55,025 nucleotides of DNA, from the NCBI RefSeq assembly GCF_000739635.1, contig NZ_BATQ01000009.1, forward strand, positions 1 through 55,025. Direction: 5' to 3'. Each line of letters opens with the position of its first letter. Within the stretch, counting starts at the first letter, position 1. The stretch is from Verrucomicrobium sp. BvORR034. GTDB lineage: Bacteria > Verrucomicrobiota > Verrucomicrobiia > Verrucomicrobiales > Verrucomicrobiaceae. The notes below the pieces were generated by a model, which was given only the letters and a program-made list of their open reading frames with translations, made no database searches and was not told where the DNA came from. This document shows, one piece after another, positions 43,815 to 53,600 of the stretch. The position numbers were made by a program, and so were the translations under genes.

Positions 43815-46800
43815 ATGAAGACCACCCTGCCACCCGTGCTTGAAAGCAAACTCGCGGACTTCCGACGCCGCGTCTGGACGGTGAAGCTCACCGAGGGGTT
43901 GCTGGCCGCGGCGTTCGGCCTGGTGCTATCGTACCTCCTGGTCTTTGTCCTGGACCGGTTCATGGAAACACCCTCCTGGCTGCGTCTTGCCCTCCTGCTG
44001 GGCGGGGCCGCGACGCTGGGCGTGGGACTGCCTTGGAAATGGCACCGCTGGGTGTGGCGTCAGCGCCGTCTGGAGGATGCCGCCCGTCTCCTGCGCCGCA
44101 CCTTTCCCCGCCTGGGGGACCAGTTGCTGGGCATCGTGGAGCTGGCCCGGATGGAGCAGGGTGAGGCGGGCCGGAGCGAGCGGCTCGTGCAGGCGGCCAT
44201 GGCCCAGGCGGCGGAAGCGGTGAAGGACAAGGACTTCACCCACGCCGTGCCGGATGCCCGGCATCGCCAGTGGGCCTACGCAGCCATCGCCGTGGGCGTA
44301 CTCATGCTGGTCGCCTTTGTGGCGGTGAGTGACGCGGCGCGCAACGCTCTCTCACGCTGGGGTCTTCCGTGGCAGAATGTGGAGCGCTATACCTTTGCCA
44401 AGGTGGAGCAGCTTCCCTCGCGTCTCGTGGTGCCGCTGGCGGAGCCTTTTGAGCTGCCGGTGAAACTCTCGTCCGACACCCGCTGGTCACCTGGCGCGGC
44501 CTCGGCCCGCATTGGGAACCAGCCATGGGTGGAGACCTCGAATGCCTCGGGCGTGTATCCGCTGGCCTTCCCACCGCAGAAGGTGGACACCTCCCTGCGG
44601 CTTAGCCTGGGTGATGTGCGAAAGACCATCACCCTCGCGCCCCGTCCTCGTCCGGAACTGGAGGATGTCTCCGTGAAGCTGCGCCTGCCTTCGTATCTGG
44701 GATACAAGTCTGAGCAGGGGCAGCCGGTTCGAGGAGGCACCGTCAGCATTGTGAAGGGCGCCCAGGCCGCCTTTGAAGCCCGGGCCAGCCGGGATCTTGC
44801 CGCCGCTGAGCTGGATGGGACCAGCCAGACGGTGAGCGGGGCCGTTATCCGCACCAGCTATGCCCCGGTGAACGCCGATACGGAGCGCAAGTTCATGTGG
44901 CGGGATGTGGATGGCCTCACCCCGCGCGAGCCGTTGCTGCTGCGGGTGCAGGCTGTGGAAGATGAGGCCCCCAAGATCATGGCCCGCCGGGAAACCATGG
45001 AGCAGGTGGTGCTCGACACGGAAGTCGTCAGCTTCGACATCAATGTCACCGATGACTTCGGCGTGCAGCGTGCCGGGCTGGAGTGGCTCGGTGCCCCGCC
45101 CCTGGATGGCAACAAAGACCAGCCACGGCACAAGGGAGAGAAAGTGGCTGCCGCCGGAGCGCATGAAAAACGGGAGCTGGCAGCGCGCGCCACGTTCTGC
45201 GCTGTGCGTGATGGCGTTCCTCCTCAAACCATTGAGGTGCGGGCCTGGACGGATGACTACCTGCCGGGACGGGCCCGGGCGCGATCTGCCGCCTTCACCC
45301 TGCATGTGCTCAACAAGACCGACCATGCCCTTTGGCTCACCGAGCAGTTCGGGAAGTGGATCGAAGCCGCCCGTGAGAGCTATGAAATGGAGCAGCAGTT
45401 GCACCAGACCAACAAGGACCTGCGGGCGCTGACAGCTGCCGAGCTGGATCGTCCGGAAAACCGCCGCCGGGTCTCCCAGCAGGCGGCGGCGGAGAATGCC
45501 AACGCCGCCCGTCTCGACAGTCTGACCACCGCCGGGCGCAGTCTGGTGGAGCAGGCGACGAAGAACGATGAGTTCGATGCGAACCGTCTCGAGTCCTGGG
45601 CCACGCTGCTCAAATCCCTCAAGGACATCGCGGCCAACCGCATGCCCAGCGTGACCGACCTCCTCAAGCAGACCGCAGGAGCGGCCAGCAAGCCCTCCAG
45701 CGGCCAGCCTTCGCCCAGCAACCCGTCGCAACCCCAGACTGCCGAAGCCAAGCCGCCCACACCTGCGGGGGACTCCAAGACTGCGCCGAATGTGAGCCAG
45801 GGACCCAACCTGCCCACCACCCCTCAGCAGGGGGCTCCCATCGCTCCGGGGCCTGCCAAGCCTCCGGCTCCGAGCATTGCGGACCGGGAGGCGGGTTTCG
45901 GGAAACCACCTGAGGCCAAGCCCGCGGATCCCAACGCCCCGCCCAAACCCCCTGGTGCCGGTAAACTCGGCCTGCCCTCCACCACGCTGGGTGCCGCTCC
46001 CACGAAGCCAGGTGACGAGGCTCCCAAACCGCCGGAATCGCCTGCCCAGCAGAAGATGGACAACGCCATCGCGGAGCAGCGGGATTTGCTCAAGGAGTTC
46101 GCCAAAGTCTCCGATGAGCTGAGCGCCATCCTTGCCAGCCTGGAGGCCAGCACCTTTGTGAAGCGGTTCAAGGCCGCCTCCCGTCAGCAGATGCTCATCG
46201 CCAGCACGGTCAACGAGAAGACACTGGACTCGTTTGGCATTGAGCGCACGCCGCCCAAGGAGGCGGAACCGATCGCCCAGAATGCCAAGACCCAGAGCAA
46301 CACGGTGCACACCATCCAGACCGACCTGGAGGCCTACTTCCAGCGGAAGCAGGACAGCCGGTTCAAGACGATCCTCGACCAGATGAAGAAACTGGAGGTG
46401 GTGCGCGCCCTGGCCCGGGGTGGTGAGAAAGTTTCCATGAACCTCACTGGCCAGACCATCTCAGGCTCCGAGTACTGGGCGGATGTTTTTGACCGCTGGG
46501 CGGAGGAGTTGGTGGCGGCGAGCAATTGCAAGTCCTGCTCCAGCTGCAGTGGGGACAGCCTGCCCCCGGAGATTGTGCTCAAGGTCATGCAGGCGCTGCG
46601 GGATGAGATGAAACTGCGGGATGAGACCCGCGAGCTGGACAACGCCCGCGCCGCGATCGATGAAGACAAATACGTGGCCGCCGCCCGGGCGCTGGCGCAA
46701 AAGCAGGCCTCCATCGGGAATCACACCCAGAGCGCCGTGACGGACATCAGGGCCTTGCCGGAAGGGGAGACCAAGTTTGGCAAGGAACTGCAGCTTCTTG

Positions 46801-47156
46801 GTGCGGTGGTGAACATCATGGATGAGGCTCATGGCCTGCTGGGAGGTGGCAATACCGGCGCGGATGCCATTGCAGCCGAAACAGAAGCCATTGAACTCCT
46901 CCTCCAGGCCAAGCGCATGAAGCCCAACGGTGGTGGCGGTGGCGGCTCGAACCCTGGTGGAGGCGGCACTGCAGCCAACGCCTCATCCGCTGCACTGGCG
47001 GAGCTGGGTGAAGGGGCGGATGCTGACAGCAACGTGGGAGCCCGTCCGGTGGGCCAGGCGACAGGCCGGGCCGGGAAAGAGTTCCCCGAGGAATTCAAGG
47101 CCGGGCTGGACGCTTACTTCAATCTCCTTGAGGGCTCGCAGGACAACAGCAAATGA
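43815..47156 (+). CDS. Large DUF4175-like membrane protein
   Basis: 1113 aa. The start is the ATG 50 bp after the previous stop; a longer frame runs antiparallel in phase through that gene and is rejected. Three membrane segments are seen (about 28-46, 56-75, 155-175), then a long periplasmic body with beta-rich LSLGDVRKTITL-type parts and a coiled-coil region (about 500-600). A Pro/Lys/Ala-rich linker spans about 615-740. A helical C-terminal part holds CKSCSSC (Cys905, 908, 911). The tail is Gly-rich. The layout fits DUF4175-type proteins found with MoxR/BatA genes; the function is unknown. Confidence 0.8.
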   Translation: MKTTLPPVLESKLADFRRRVWTVKLTEGLLAAAFGLVLSYLLVFVLDRFMETPSWLRLALLLGGAATLGVGLPWKWHRWVWRQRRLEDAARLLRRTFPRLGDQLLGIVELARMEQGEAGRSERLVQAAMAQAAEAVKDKDFTHAVPDARHRQWAYAAIAVGVLMLVAFVAVSDAARNALSRWGLPWQNVERYTFAKVEQLPSRLVVPLAEPFELPVKLSSDTRWSPGAASARIGNQPWVETSNASGVYPLAFPPQKVDTSLRLSLGDVRKTITLAPRPRPELEDVSVKLRLPSYLGYKSEQGQPVRGGTVSIVKGAQAAFEARASRDLAAAELDGTSQTVSGAVIRTSYAPVNADTERKFMWRDVDGLTPREPLLLRVQAVEDEAPKIMARRETMEQVVLDTEVVSFDINVTDDFGVQRAGLEWLGAPPLDGNKDQPRHKGEKVAAAGAHEKRELAARATFCAVRDGVPPQTIEVRAWTDDYLPGRARARSAAFTLHVLNKTDHALWLTEQFGKWIEAARESYEMEQQLHQTNKDLRALTAAELDRPENRRRVSQQAAAENANAARLDSLTTAGRSLVEQATKNDEFDANRLESWATLLKSLKDIAANRMPSVTDLLKQTAGAASKPSSGQPSPSNPSQPQTAEAKPPTPAGDSKTAPNVSQGPNLPTTPQQGAPIAPGPAKPPAPSIADREAGFGKPPEAKPADPNAPPKPPGAGKLGLPSTTLGAAPTKPGDEAPKPPESPAQQKMDNAIAEQRDLLKEFAKVSDELSAILASLEASTFVKRFKAASRQQMLIASTVNEKTLDSFGIERTPPKEAEPIAQNAKTQSNTVHTIQTDLEAYFQRKQDSRFKTILDQMKKLEVVRALARGGEKVSMNLTGQTISGSEYWADVFDRWAEELVAASNCKSCSSCSGDSLPPEIVLKVMQALRDEMKLRDETRELDNARAAIDEDKYVAAARALAQKQASIGNHTQSAVTDIRALPEGETKFGKELQLLGAVVNIMDEAHGLLGGGNTGADAIAAETEAIELLLQAKRMKPNGGGGGGSNPGGGGTAANASSAALAELGEGADADSNVGARPVGQATGRAGKEFPEEFKAGLDAYFNLLEGSQDNSK

Positions 47157-49567
47157 TCCCGTCTTCATTTCCACGAACCCTGGTCCTTGGTGCGGTGGCT
47201 GCCGGACTCTGGGCGCTGCCTGCATCAGGTGTTGCCCAGCAGCCTCCGGTTGCTCCTGCCGTCGTGCTGCCGTGGTGGGAGCGGGTCAAGCAACCGCTCG
47301 CTCCTGAGATCGAAACTGCGCTGGCCGAGCTGGCGGCCAAGGTCACGCCGTTGCGCAAAAAGGACCTGACCGACTTCATGCAGGCCGAGCAGGACTGGCT
47401 CGTCCAGACCTTCCAGATCAAAGAGGAGACCAGGGTAAAGGCTCTCAAAGCGGCCGCCGATCAGGCGGTGGAGGAGGCGATCAAGCCCTACCCGCAAAGG
47501 CTGACCGAGACCCATCGCAACCGGTTGCCTGCTGGCGAGGCGGCCGCAGCAGTCGCCGCGATCTCGCGCTGGGAGCCGGAAGTCCTGGCCTGGAGCCGCC
47601 TTGTTCTGGGATGCACCCTGCCGGATGAGCTTCCCGTGTGGAAGGATGCCGTGAAGGCGGCGCTGGATCCCACCCAGTTGGCGGCATGGGAAAAGCGCCG
47701 CATCGAGTCTCGCGAGGCCTGGGACAAGCAGGTCAAGGCCTGCATCACTCCCTGGCTGAATGCTGGCCGCATGCAGGCCATCGCCCAGGTGACCACTCGC
47801 ATTGACTCCATGCTGCCCATCATGAAGCTGGATGCGGACAAGGCGACCCGCCTCCGGGAGGCTGCCAACAAGGCGGTGGACCAGCTCTCCGCGGAGGAGG
47901 AAAAGCGCGCCACCGAACCGATGTGGTTCATCACCCCGGCGCGACGTCAGCAGTTCGTGGAAACAAACCCCGTTTTCCGGGCCTATGCGCTGGACGTGGA
48001 CCCCGGGTCCCGACCGGACTGGAAAGAACTGGTCGCCTCTGTGGCGAGCCCGGACGAACTGGCCCGCTGGGATCAGCATCTCGCGGAACGGAAGGAAAAG
48101 GCGGAGAAGGAGATTCCCGGAATCCTGAAGCTGTCCCTGGACCGCGTGCGGGCCAGTTGGGAGAAGAGTCTCGAACGCGACGCCGACCAGACGCTGCTGG
48201 CGCTCAGGCTGCCCAAGGAGCGGCTCAAGACCCTGGAAGGTGTGAAGCGCACGGTGCTGGAGCGGGCGGAAAAACGCTGGACCACCCAGGCGACAGAGCA
48301 ACTTCAAAAGATGGAGCCACCGGCCCGTGATGAGATCATCAAGAAGGGGCGCGGGTATTACCTCTCCCTTCAGAATGACGACCAGCCGCAGAATGATACC
48401 GAGTGGAAGAAGGCACTCGAGGGATTGATCACACCGGAGGAGCGCAAGCAGGTGGAAATCGCCAATGGCGAGCGCAAGAGCCGGCGTGAGGATCAAGTGG
48501 GACGTCTGGTGCTGTCTGAGCTGGATCGCAGACTTGCTTTCACCTCGGCCCAGCGTGTGGTGCTTCTCCCGCTGGTGTCAAAGGCGGCTCTCGGAGACGG
48601 CCGGTTGTTTCCCACTGAGCCCACGGAGTACGGTTACGATTTCCAGAGTCAGAACTTTGCCGCCATCGCGGCCAAGGTGAAGGAGGCCGATCTGAAGTCC
48701 GTGCTGGACGAGTCCCAGCTCAAGGCGTGGAGAGAGCTGGAGAAAGCCCAGGCCTCCCAGCAGCAGGAGAACTCCCCCAAACCGGTGGCCAAGCCCGACT
48801 TCGGCACCCGCAAGCCGGAACCTGAAGATTTGGAGCAGATGGTTTCCTTATTCCTTTACGAGAAGTCCCTGGCCCGGCACACCAACCTCATGAACGCCAT
48901 GGTCACTGCGGCGGAAGATGCGGCCCGGGTTACCGGTCTGGCTCCGGACCGCATGGCCAGGCTGCGCACGGCGGCCCGCGGTGCGGTGGAGGCGGCCATG
49001 GATGAATGGCGGCCGACGGTTGACTCCGTGGTGCGCGCCCGCCTTCAGGGGGCTACGGTTCAGGATGTGGGCCAGCGCATGACGAGCATCGACAGCTACT
49101 ACTTCAACATGTACCGCTCCCGCAAGACGGAGGATTATCCCGTGTGGCAGAAGGCGCTCAAGGCGGAACTCAACCCTGACCAGTTCAAAAAGTGGGAGGG
49201 GGAGCAGAAGGCCCGCCAGGACTTCCAGGACGAGGCCGTGGCCGCCTTTGTGCTGGCGGAGTTTGACCGCAAGGTGCTGCTCAATGGAGCGCAGAGCGAG
49301 GCCTTGAAAACCAGGCTGGCAGCGGTGATCCGGGACTATCAGCCGGACCTTGCCACCTACTTCTCCGGGTCGGAAGGCGTCCCCTGGTACCTGCAGTACT
49401 ACAGCATGCTCATCCCGATCGTGGGTGTGACGGAGAAGGATCTGAAGACCATCATCACCCCCGGCCAGTGGGACGCATGGAGCAAGAGCAACGAGTTCAA
49501 CAACTGCATGTCCTACTGGAGCGGGATAGAGCAGAACCACAACAGCCGGGTGCGCAACAAGCAATGA
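47153..49567 (+). CDS. Secreted helical-repeat protein with LTxxQ-like motifs
   Basis: 804 aa, not assigned to a known family. A signal peptide (about 1-28, ending SGVAQQ) is followed by a fully helical, charged body. Two motifs recur: W-x3-AL-x3-L-x-P-x-Q-x3-WE (near residues 161, 288, 416, 506, 662 and 760) and R-x3-L-x2-AA-x2-AV (near 85, 228, 365 and 600). The first recalls the LTxxQ motif of Spy/CpxP periplasmic chaperones. Start and stop overlap the neighbours by 4 bases. A periplasmic binding or chaperone role within the MoxR system is inferred. Confidence 0.75.
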   Translation: MIPSSFPRTLVLGAVAAGLWALPASGVAQQPPVAPAVVLPWWERVKQPLAPEIETALAELAAKVTPLRKKDLTDFMQAEQDWLVQTFQIKEETRVKALKAAADQAVEEAIKPYPQRLTETHRNRLPAGEAAAAVAAISRWEPEVLAWSRLVLGCTLPDELPVWKDAVKAALDPTQLAAWEKRRIESREAWDKQVKACITPWLNAGRMQAIAQVTTRIDSMLPIMKLDADKATRLREAANKAVDQLSAEEEKRATEPMWFITPARRQQFVETNPVFRAYALDVDPGSRPDWKELVASVASPDELARWDQHLAERKEKAEKEIPGILKLSLDRVRASWEKSLERDADQTLLALRLPKERLKTLEGVKRTVLERAEKRWTTQATEQLQKMEPPARDEIIKKGRGYYLSLQNDDQPQNDTEWKKALEGLITPEERKQVEIANGERKSRREDQVGRLVLSELDRRLAFTSAQRVVLLPLVSKAALGDGRLFPTEPTEYGYDFQSQNFAAIAAKVKEADLKSVLDESQLKAWRELEKAQASQQQENSPKPVAKPDFGTRKPEPEDLEQMVSLFLYEKSLARHTNLMNAMVTAAEDAARVTGLAPDRMARLRTAARGAVEAAMDEWRPTVDSVVRARLQGATVQDVGQRMTSIDSYYFNMYRSRKTEDYPVWQKALKAELNPDQFKKWEGEQKARQDFQDEAVAAFVLAEFDRKVLLNGAQSEALKTRLAAVIRDYQPDLATYFSGSEGVPWYLQYYSMLIPIVGVTEKDLKTIITPGQWDAWSKSNEFNNCMSYWSGIEQNHNSRVRNKQ

Positions 49568-50607
49568 AGGGTACGATGAAACAGCTCAAACTCCATGCCC
49601 TGCTGACGACGGCCGGCGTCGTCCTTTGCGGAACAGTCTCCTTGCAAGCCCAGGACCCGTCCCTCCGGTTTGGGGGCCAGATCCCCGCGGAGGTGGGCAC
49701 TGTCTATGAACGCGGACTGGCCTGGCTGGCCACCGCACAATCGCCCGATGGCACCTGGAAAGGGGGCAACTCTGGCAGCGGGGTGGATGGCATCTGCCTG
49801 ATGTCCTTTCTCGCCAGTGGAGAGGACCCCAACTATGGGCAGTATGCCCAGGTCATCCGCCGTGCCATCCGGGCGATGATCAAAAGCCAGGATGCCAGCA
49901 CCGGCTACTTGCCCAACAGCATGTATCATCATGGGTTTGCCATGCTGGCCCTCGCGGAGGCGTATGGAGCTGTGGATGAGTCCCTGCTGTGGGAGGGGGA
50001 GAAACCCGTGCGGACGATCTGCCAGACTCTGGATCTGGCCATCCGCTGTGCCTCTACTTCGCAGTCCAAGAACCGCTGGGGGGCCTGGCGTTATTCTCCA
50101 GATGCCAGCGATGCCGACACCTCCGTCACCGGGGCCGTGCTCATGGGTCTGTTTGCCTGCAGAAATGCGGGTCTGGAAGTTTCTGACGAGACCATCAACG
50201 GAGCCATGGACTACATGCGGCGCAGCACGGGCCAGGACGGATCGGTTGCCTACTCCGGCGGGTTCGGCGGCATGGGAGGTTCGATGAATCTCTCGGCCAT
50301 CGCCGCGCTGGTGGGCGCCATCTCCCATGCCAAGGAGTCAGAGCAGTACCAGGCGAGTCTCAAGCGCATCAAGGAGAACCTGGAGCATCGCGAGACCACC
50401 TACCCGGAATACTTCCGCTACTACATGGCCCAAGCCCTCTTCCAGGGGGACTACGAAGCCTGGCAGAAGTGGAACGCCGTGAAGGTGCGCGAGGTGCATG
50501 AATTGCAACGCGATGACGGCGCGATAGGGAGCTCCGCCTACAGCACCGGCATGTCCCTCCTGGGACTGGCCCTGAACTACCGCTTCCTGCCGATCTACGA
50601 GCGATGA
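49564..50607 (+). CDS. Secreted alpha/alpha-toroid (squalene-cyclase-like) protein
   Basis: 347 aa, or 343 from a second ATG at 49576. A signal peptide (about 5-30) ends LQAQDP. The rest has prenyltransferase/squalene-oxidase repeats: AQSPDGTWKGG, TGYLPNSMYHHGFAMLALAE, NRWGAWRYSP, DTSVTGAVLMGLFACRNAGL and QRDDGAIGSSAYSTGMSLLGLAL. The DxDD of squalene-hopene cyclases is absent, so it is not a hopanoid cyclase; such proteins in PVC bacteria are periplasmic and of unknown role. Translationally coupled to both neighbours. Confidence 0.85.
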   Translation: MKGTMKQLKLHALLTTAGVVLCGTVSLQAQDPSLRFGGQIPAEVGTVYERGLAWLATAQSPDGTWKGGNSGSGVDGICLMSFLASGEDPNYGQYAQVIRRAIRAMIKSQDASTGYLPNSMYHHGFAMLALAEAYGAVDESLLWEGEKPVRTICQTLDLAIRCASTSQSKNRWGAWRYSPDASDADTSVTGAVLMGLFACRNAGLEVSDETINGAMDYMRRSTGQDGSVAYSGGFGGMGGSMNLSAIAALVGAISHAKESEQYQASLKRIKENLEHRETTYPEYFRYYMAQALFQGDYEAWQKWNAVKVREVHELQRDDGAIGSSAYSTGMSLLGLALNYRFLPIYER

Positions 50608-53600
50608 GCCGCCTTCTCCCCAGCCTCCTTCTGATCGCCACGGGCGGCCTGCTCGCCGTTCCGGCGGCGTCCCTCCGTGCCCAGAGTGCCGATGCCGCCC
50701 CGCCTCCGGCGCGGTTGCGATGGCAGAACAGTGAAACCCTGCCCGGTGAGATGGTGGGGGCCACGGAGAAGACCGTGCGATGGAAGAGTCCGTTGTTTCA
50801 AGAACCGGTGGATGTTGCCTGGTGGTTTCTCCGGCGGATGGACCGCACGGTCTCTGCGGTGCCGGTCACGGACCCCTTTACCGTGTCCCTGCGGGATGGG
50901 AGCCAGCTCCATGGGAACCTCGTGGGCATCAGCAGTGATGCCATCACGTTGACGAGCAGCCGCCACGGTGAAGTGTCGCTGAAACGCAGCGAGGTGCTGA
51001 ATCTGCGGCGGCTCAAGGGGAACGATCTGTTGTGGTCGGGCCCGGTGGGCGACTCGGGCTGGAAGCTGGAGAAGCAGCAGTCCGCCGCCGGCAACAGCGG
51101 AAACCAGCCCCCCGCCATTGTCCTGCAACTGCTTCCCGGTCCGGGCGGAGCCCTCTCGCTTCCTTACTGGAACCGCATGGTGTCCCTCACCCAGAAGCTG
51201 CCTGAGAAGGTGGAGGTGGCGTTCAAGGTCCGGTCCAGCCAGCGTCCGGAGTTTCAGCTCAAGTTCCGCAACTTCCGGATGGAGACCTGGGGCAGTGAAC
51301 TGGTGGTCGCGAGCGGGGACCAGTACAAGTCCCTGCGCATGATCGCTGACAGCGAACGCGTGGTGGACCTCCGCATCCGGTGGGATGAAACAACCGGGAA
51401 AGGCCAGGCCTATGCCGGTAACGGGGAGCCCGTGGCCGATTGGACGTTTGAACCGGACAAAAGCAGCCGGGACGACAAAGTGTATCTCAAAGGGAGGGGG
51501 CGCGACCTCACTCTCGAGCAGCTCACGTTCCAGAACTGGAGGGATGCCGCACCTGCCCGGCATGATCCCTTGCAGGCGCATCTGGAACTCGCAGACGGCA
51601 GGGTGGTCGCCGGCGTGATTCGATCTTCGGCGGCAGGGAATCTTTACATCGAACCCGGTGAGGATGGCCCTCCGCTGGCAGTGGATCTGGCCAGCGTGAA
51701 CGAGATCCTCCTTTCACCCGACCGCCCCGCCAGCCCTGCAACGGAAATGCTGCTGACCTACGCCGACGGCACCCAGTTGCGAGGAAGGATCGAGTCGGTC
51801 AAAGACGGATATGCCTGGTTGAAGACGAGCTTCAGCAGCGGGCCCCTTCCCACCCGCACGGATGCCTTGCGACAGGTGCTGCTGGATGTGAAGCGCCCTG
51901 AAGGCGTGTCTGCGGAACTCCCCTTCGCCCAGATGGACAAGCTGGTGGTCCAGGGCACCAGTCTCCATGGCCGGTTCATGCCGGCCGGAGACGCGGCGGT
52001 GCGCTGGCTGTTGATTGGGGCGGAGACACCCTGCACGCCAGTTTCAGGGGCTCCCGTTGAAATTACCCAGGTGGTGCCCGCAGCGCTGCCGGCGGCGATC
52101 AAAGAGCCACCTTCCCTCTTTTACACTCGGGCCGGGGATGTCATTCCGGGCCGGCTCATTTCCCTGGACGCCACCGGAGTGGAGCTGGAGTCTCCCATCA
52201 CCACCGCCCGCCGCCTGGCCGGCACCAGCCTGGCTGCGGTGCAGTTCCAGGCCGCCGCCTCCACGGATGTGACGAGTTTCCTCGATCCGGGCTGGCAGAT
52301 TCTCAAGGGATCGGACAAGACGGTGAAACGCACGGAGAAGAATCTTGATCTCCCGGTCGGGACCGCCATGGCGCACTGGGGCGCCTTGCAGAGCAGCGAG
52401 GTGAAATTCAACATCACCAGCAGCAACTACTCCACCTTCCGCCTGACGCTCTTCGCCACAGGTGGGGAGGACAAGAATTGCATGCGTTTCATTGTGGCCA
52501 ATTTCGGCAGCCAGATCTACTCCGGCACCGAGGCGGAGGACGGACAGCTCGGCGACAGAAACCAGCTGCCCGGCACCGGGGGGAAGCCCGTACCCATGCG
52601 TCTGGTGATTCAGGACAAATTTGTGGAGATCTTCATCAACGGGAGCAAGCAGCACCGGTTTTCCCTGGATGCAGGAAGGCGTCCGGGCACGGGGTTGATC
52701 ATCGAACCGTGCAGCGTGTGGGGCAACGAAGTCACTCCGGTGAAGCTGGCAGACTTCAGCAGCCGGGCGGCACCGGGTTCACCGGGGCTTCCGGCCGTGA
52801 CGGCGGAGGCCCGCACCCAGGCATTGAGCGTGCCACGGTTCAGGAAAGAACACCCGCCCCGCCATGTGCTCATCGCTGCCAACGGAGATGTCCTGCGGGG
52901 AGAGATCGAGGCGGCGACCGCCACCCATCTCGGTTTCCGGTCGGGTCTCGAGACCCTGAAGGTGCCGCGTGACCGTGTAAAAGCGGCGGTCTGGCTGCAA
53001 GCTCCGGGAGGGACCGATGAAAGCTTCAAAGAGGACCGTAGTGCGGAGCTCCCCGCCCTGGACCGGATGACCTCGCGGCGGGTCAACTACTCAAGCGCCA
53101 CGCTTTCAACCCTGATCAATGTCCTCAAGGCGGAAGTCACGGATGTGAAATTCAAGCTGCCGGAAAAGAAGGACGGCAGATCCTTCAAGTTCCAGTTCGG
53201 AGTCCAGACCGTTCGGGAGGCTCTGGACCAGATTTGTGCGCTGGTGGGCTATCGCTACCGGATCGAACCTGGAAACGTGGTGGTGATCGAGTCTCCGCCT
53301 CCTGTACAGCCTGACATGGTGCTTCGGGCTTACTGGCTGAGACCTCATGCCCTGGGGAAGGCGGAATCCACCCAGAAGCTGCTCACCGCCCTCAAGCTGG
53401 AGTTCCCCCCGGGATCATCTGTTTCATGGAACCCGGCCGCCGGTCTGCTCACGATGACCAACAACGCCGTCAATCATGACCGGCTCAAGGAACTGGCCCG
53501 GGAGAAATGGGGCGGAGTGCTCGGAACGCCCACCCACTGGCTCCTGTTGTCTGATGGCGGTCGTCTCGGGCTGGCAGTGGAAAAGTTTGAGCCGGAATTC

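Noticed and set aside
44487-46310. 607-codon minus-strand frame inside the 1113-aa gene, and similar long minus frames at 41332-42804 and 12444-13964
   Set aside because: All are shadows of coherent plus-strand genes with domains, leaders and overlaps that fit an operon.
49564-50607. Squalene-hopene cyclase (hopanoid synthesis)
   Set aside because: It has a signal peptide, is half the length of cyclases and lacks the DxDD catalytic motif; only the toroid repeat fold is shared.
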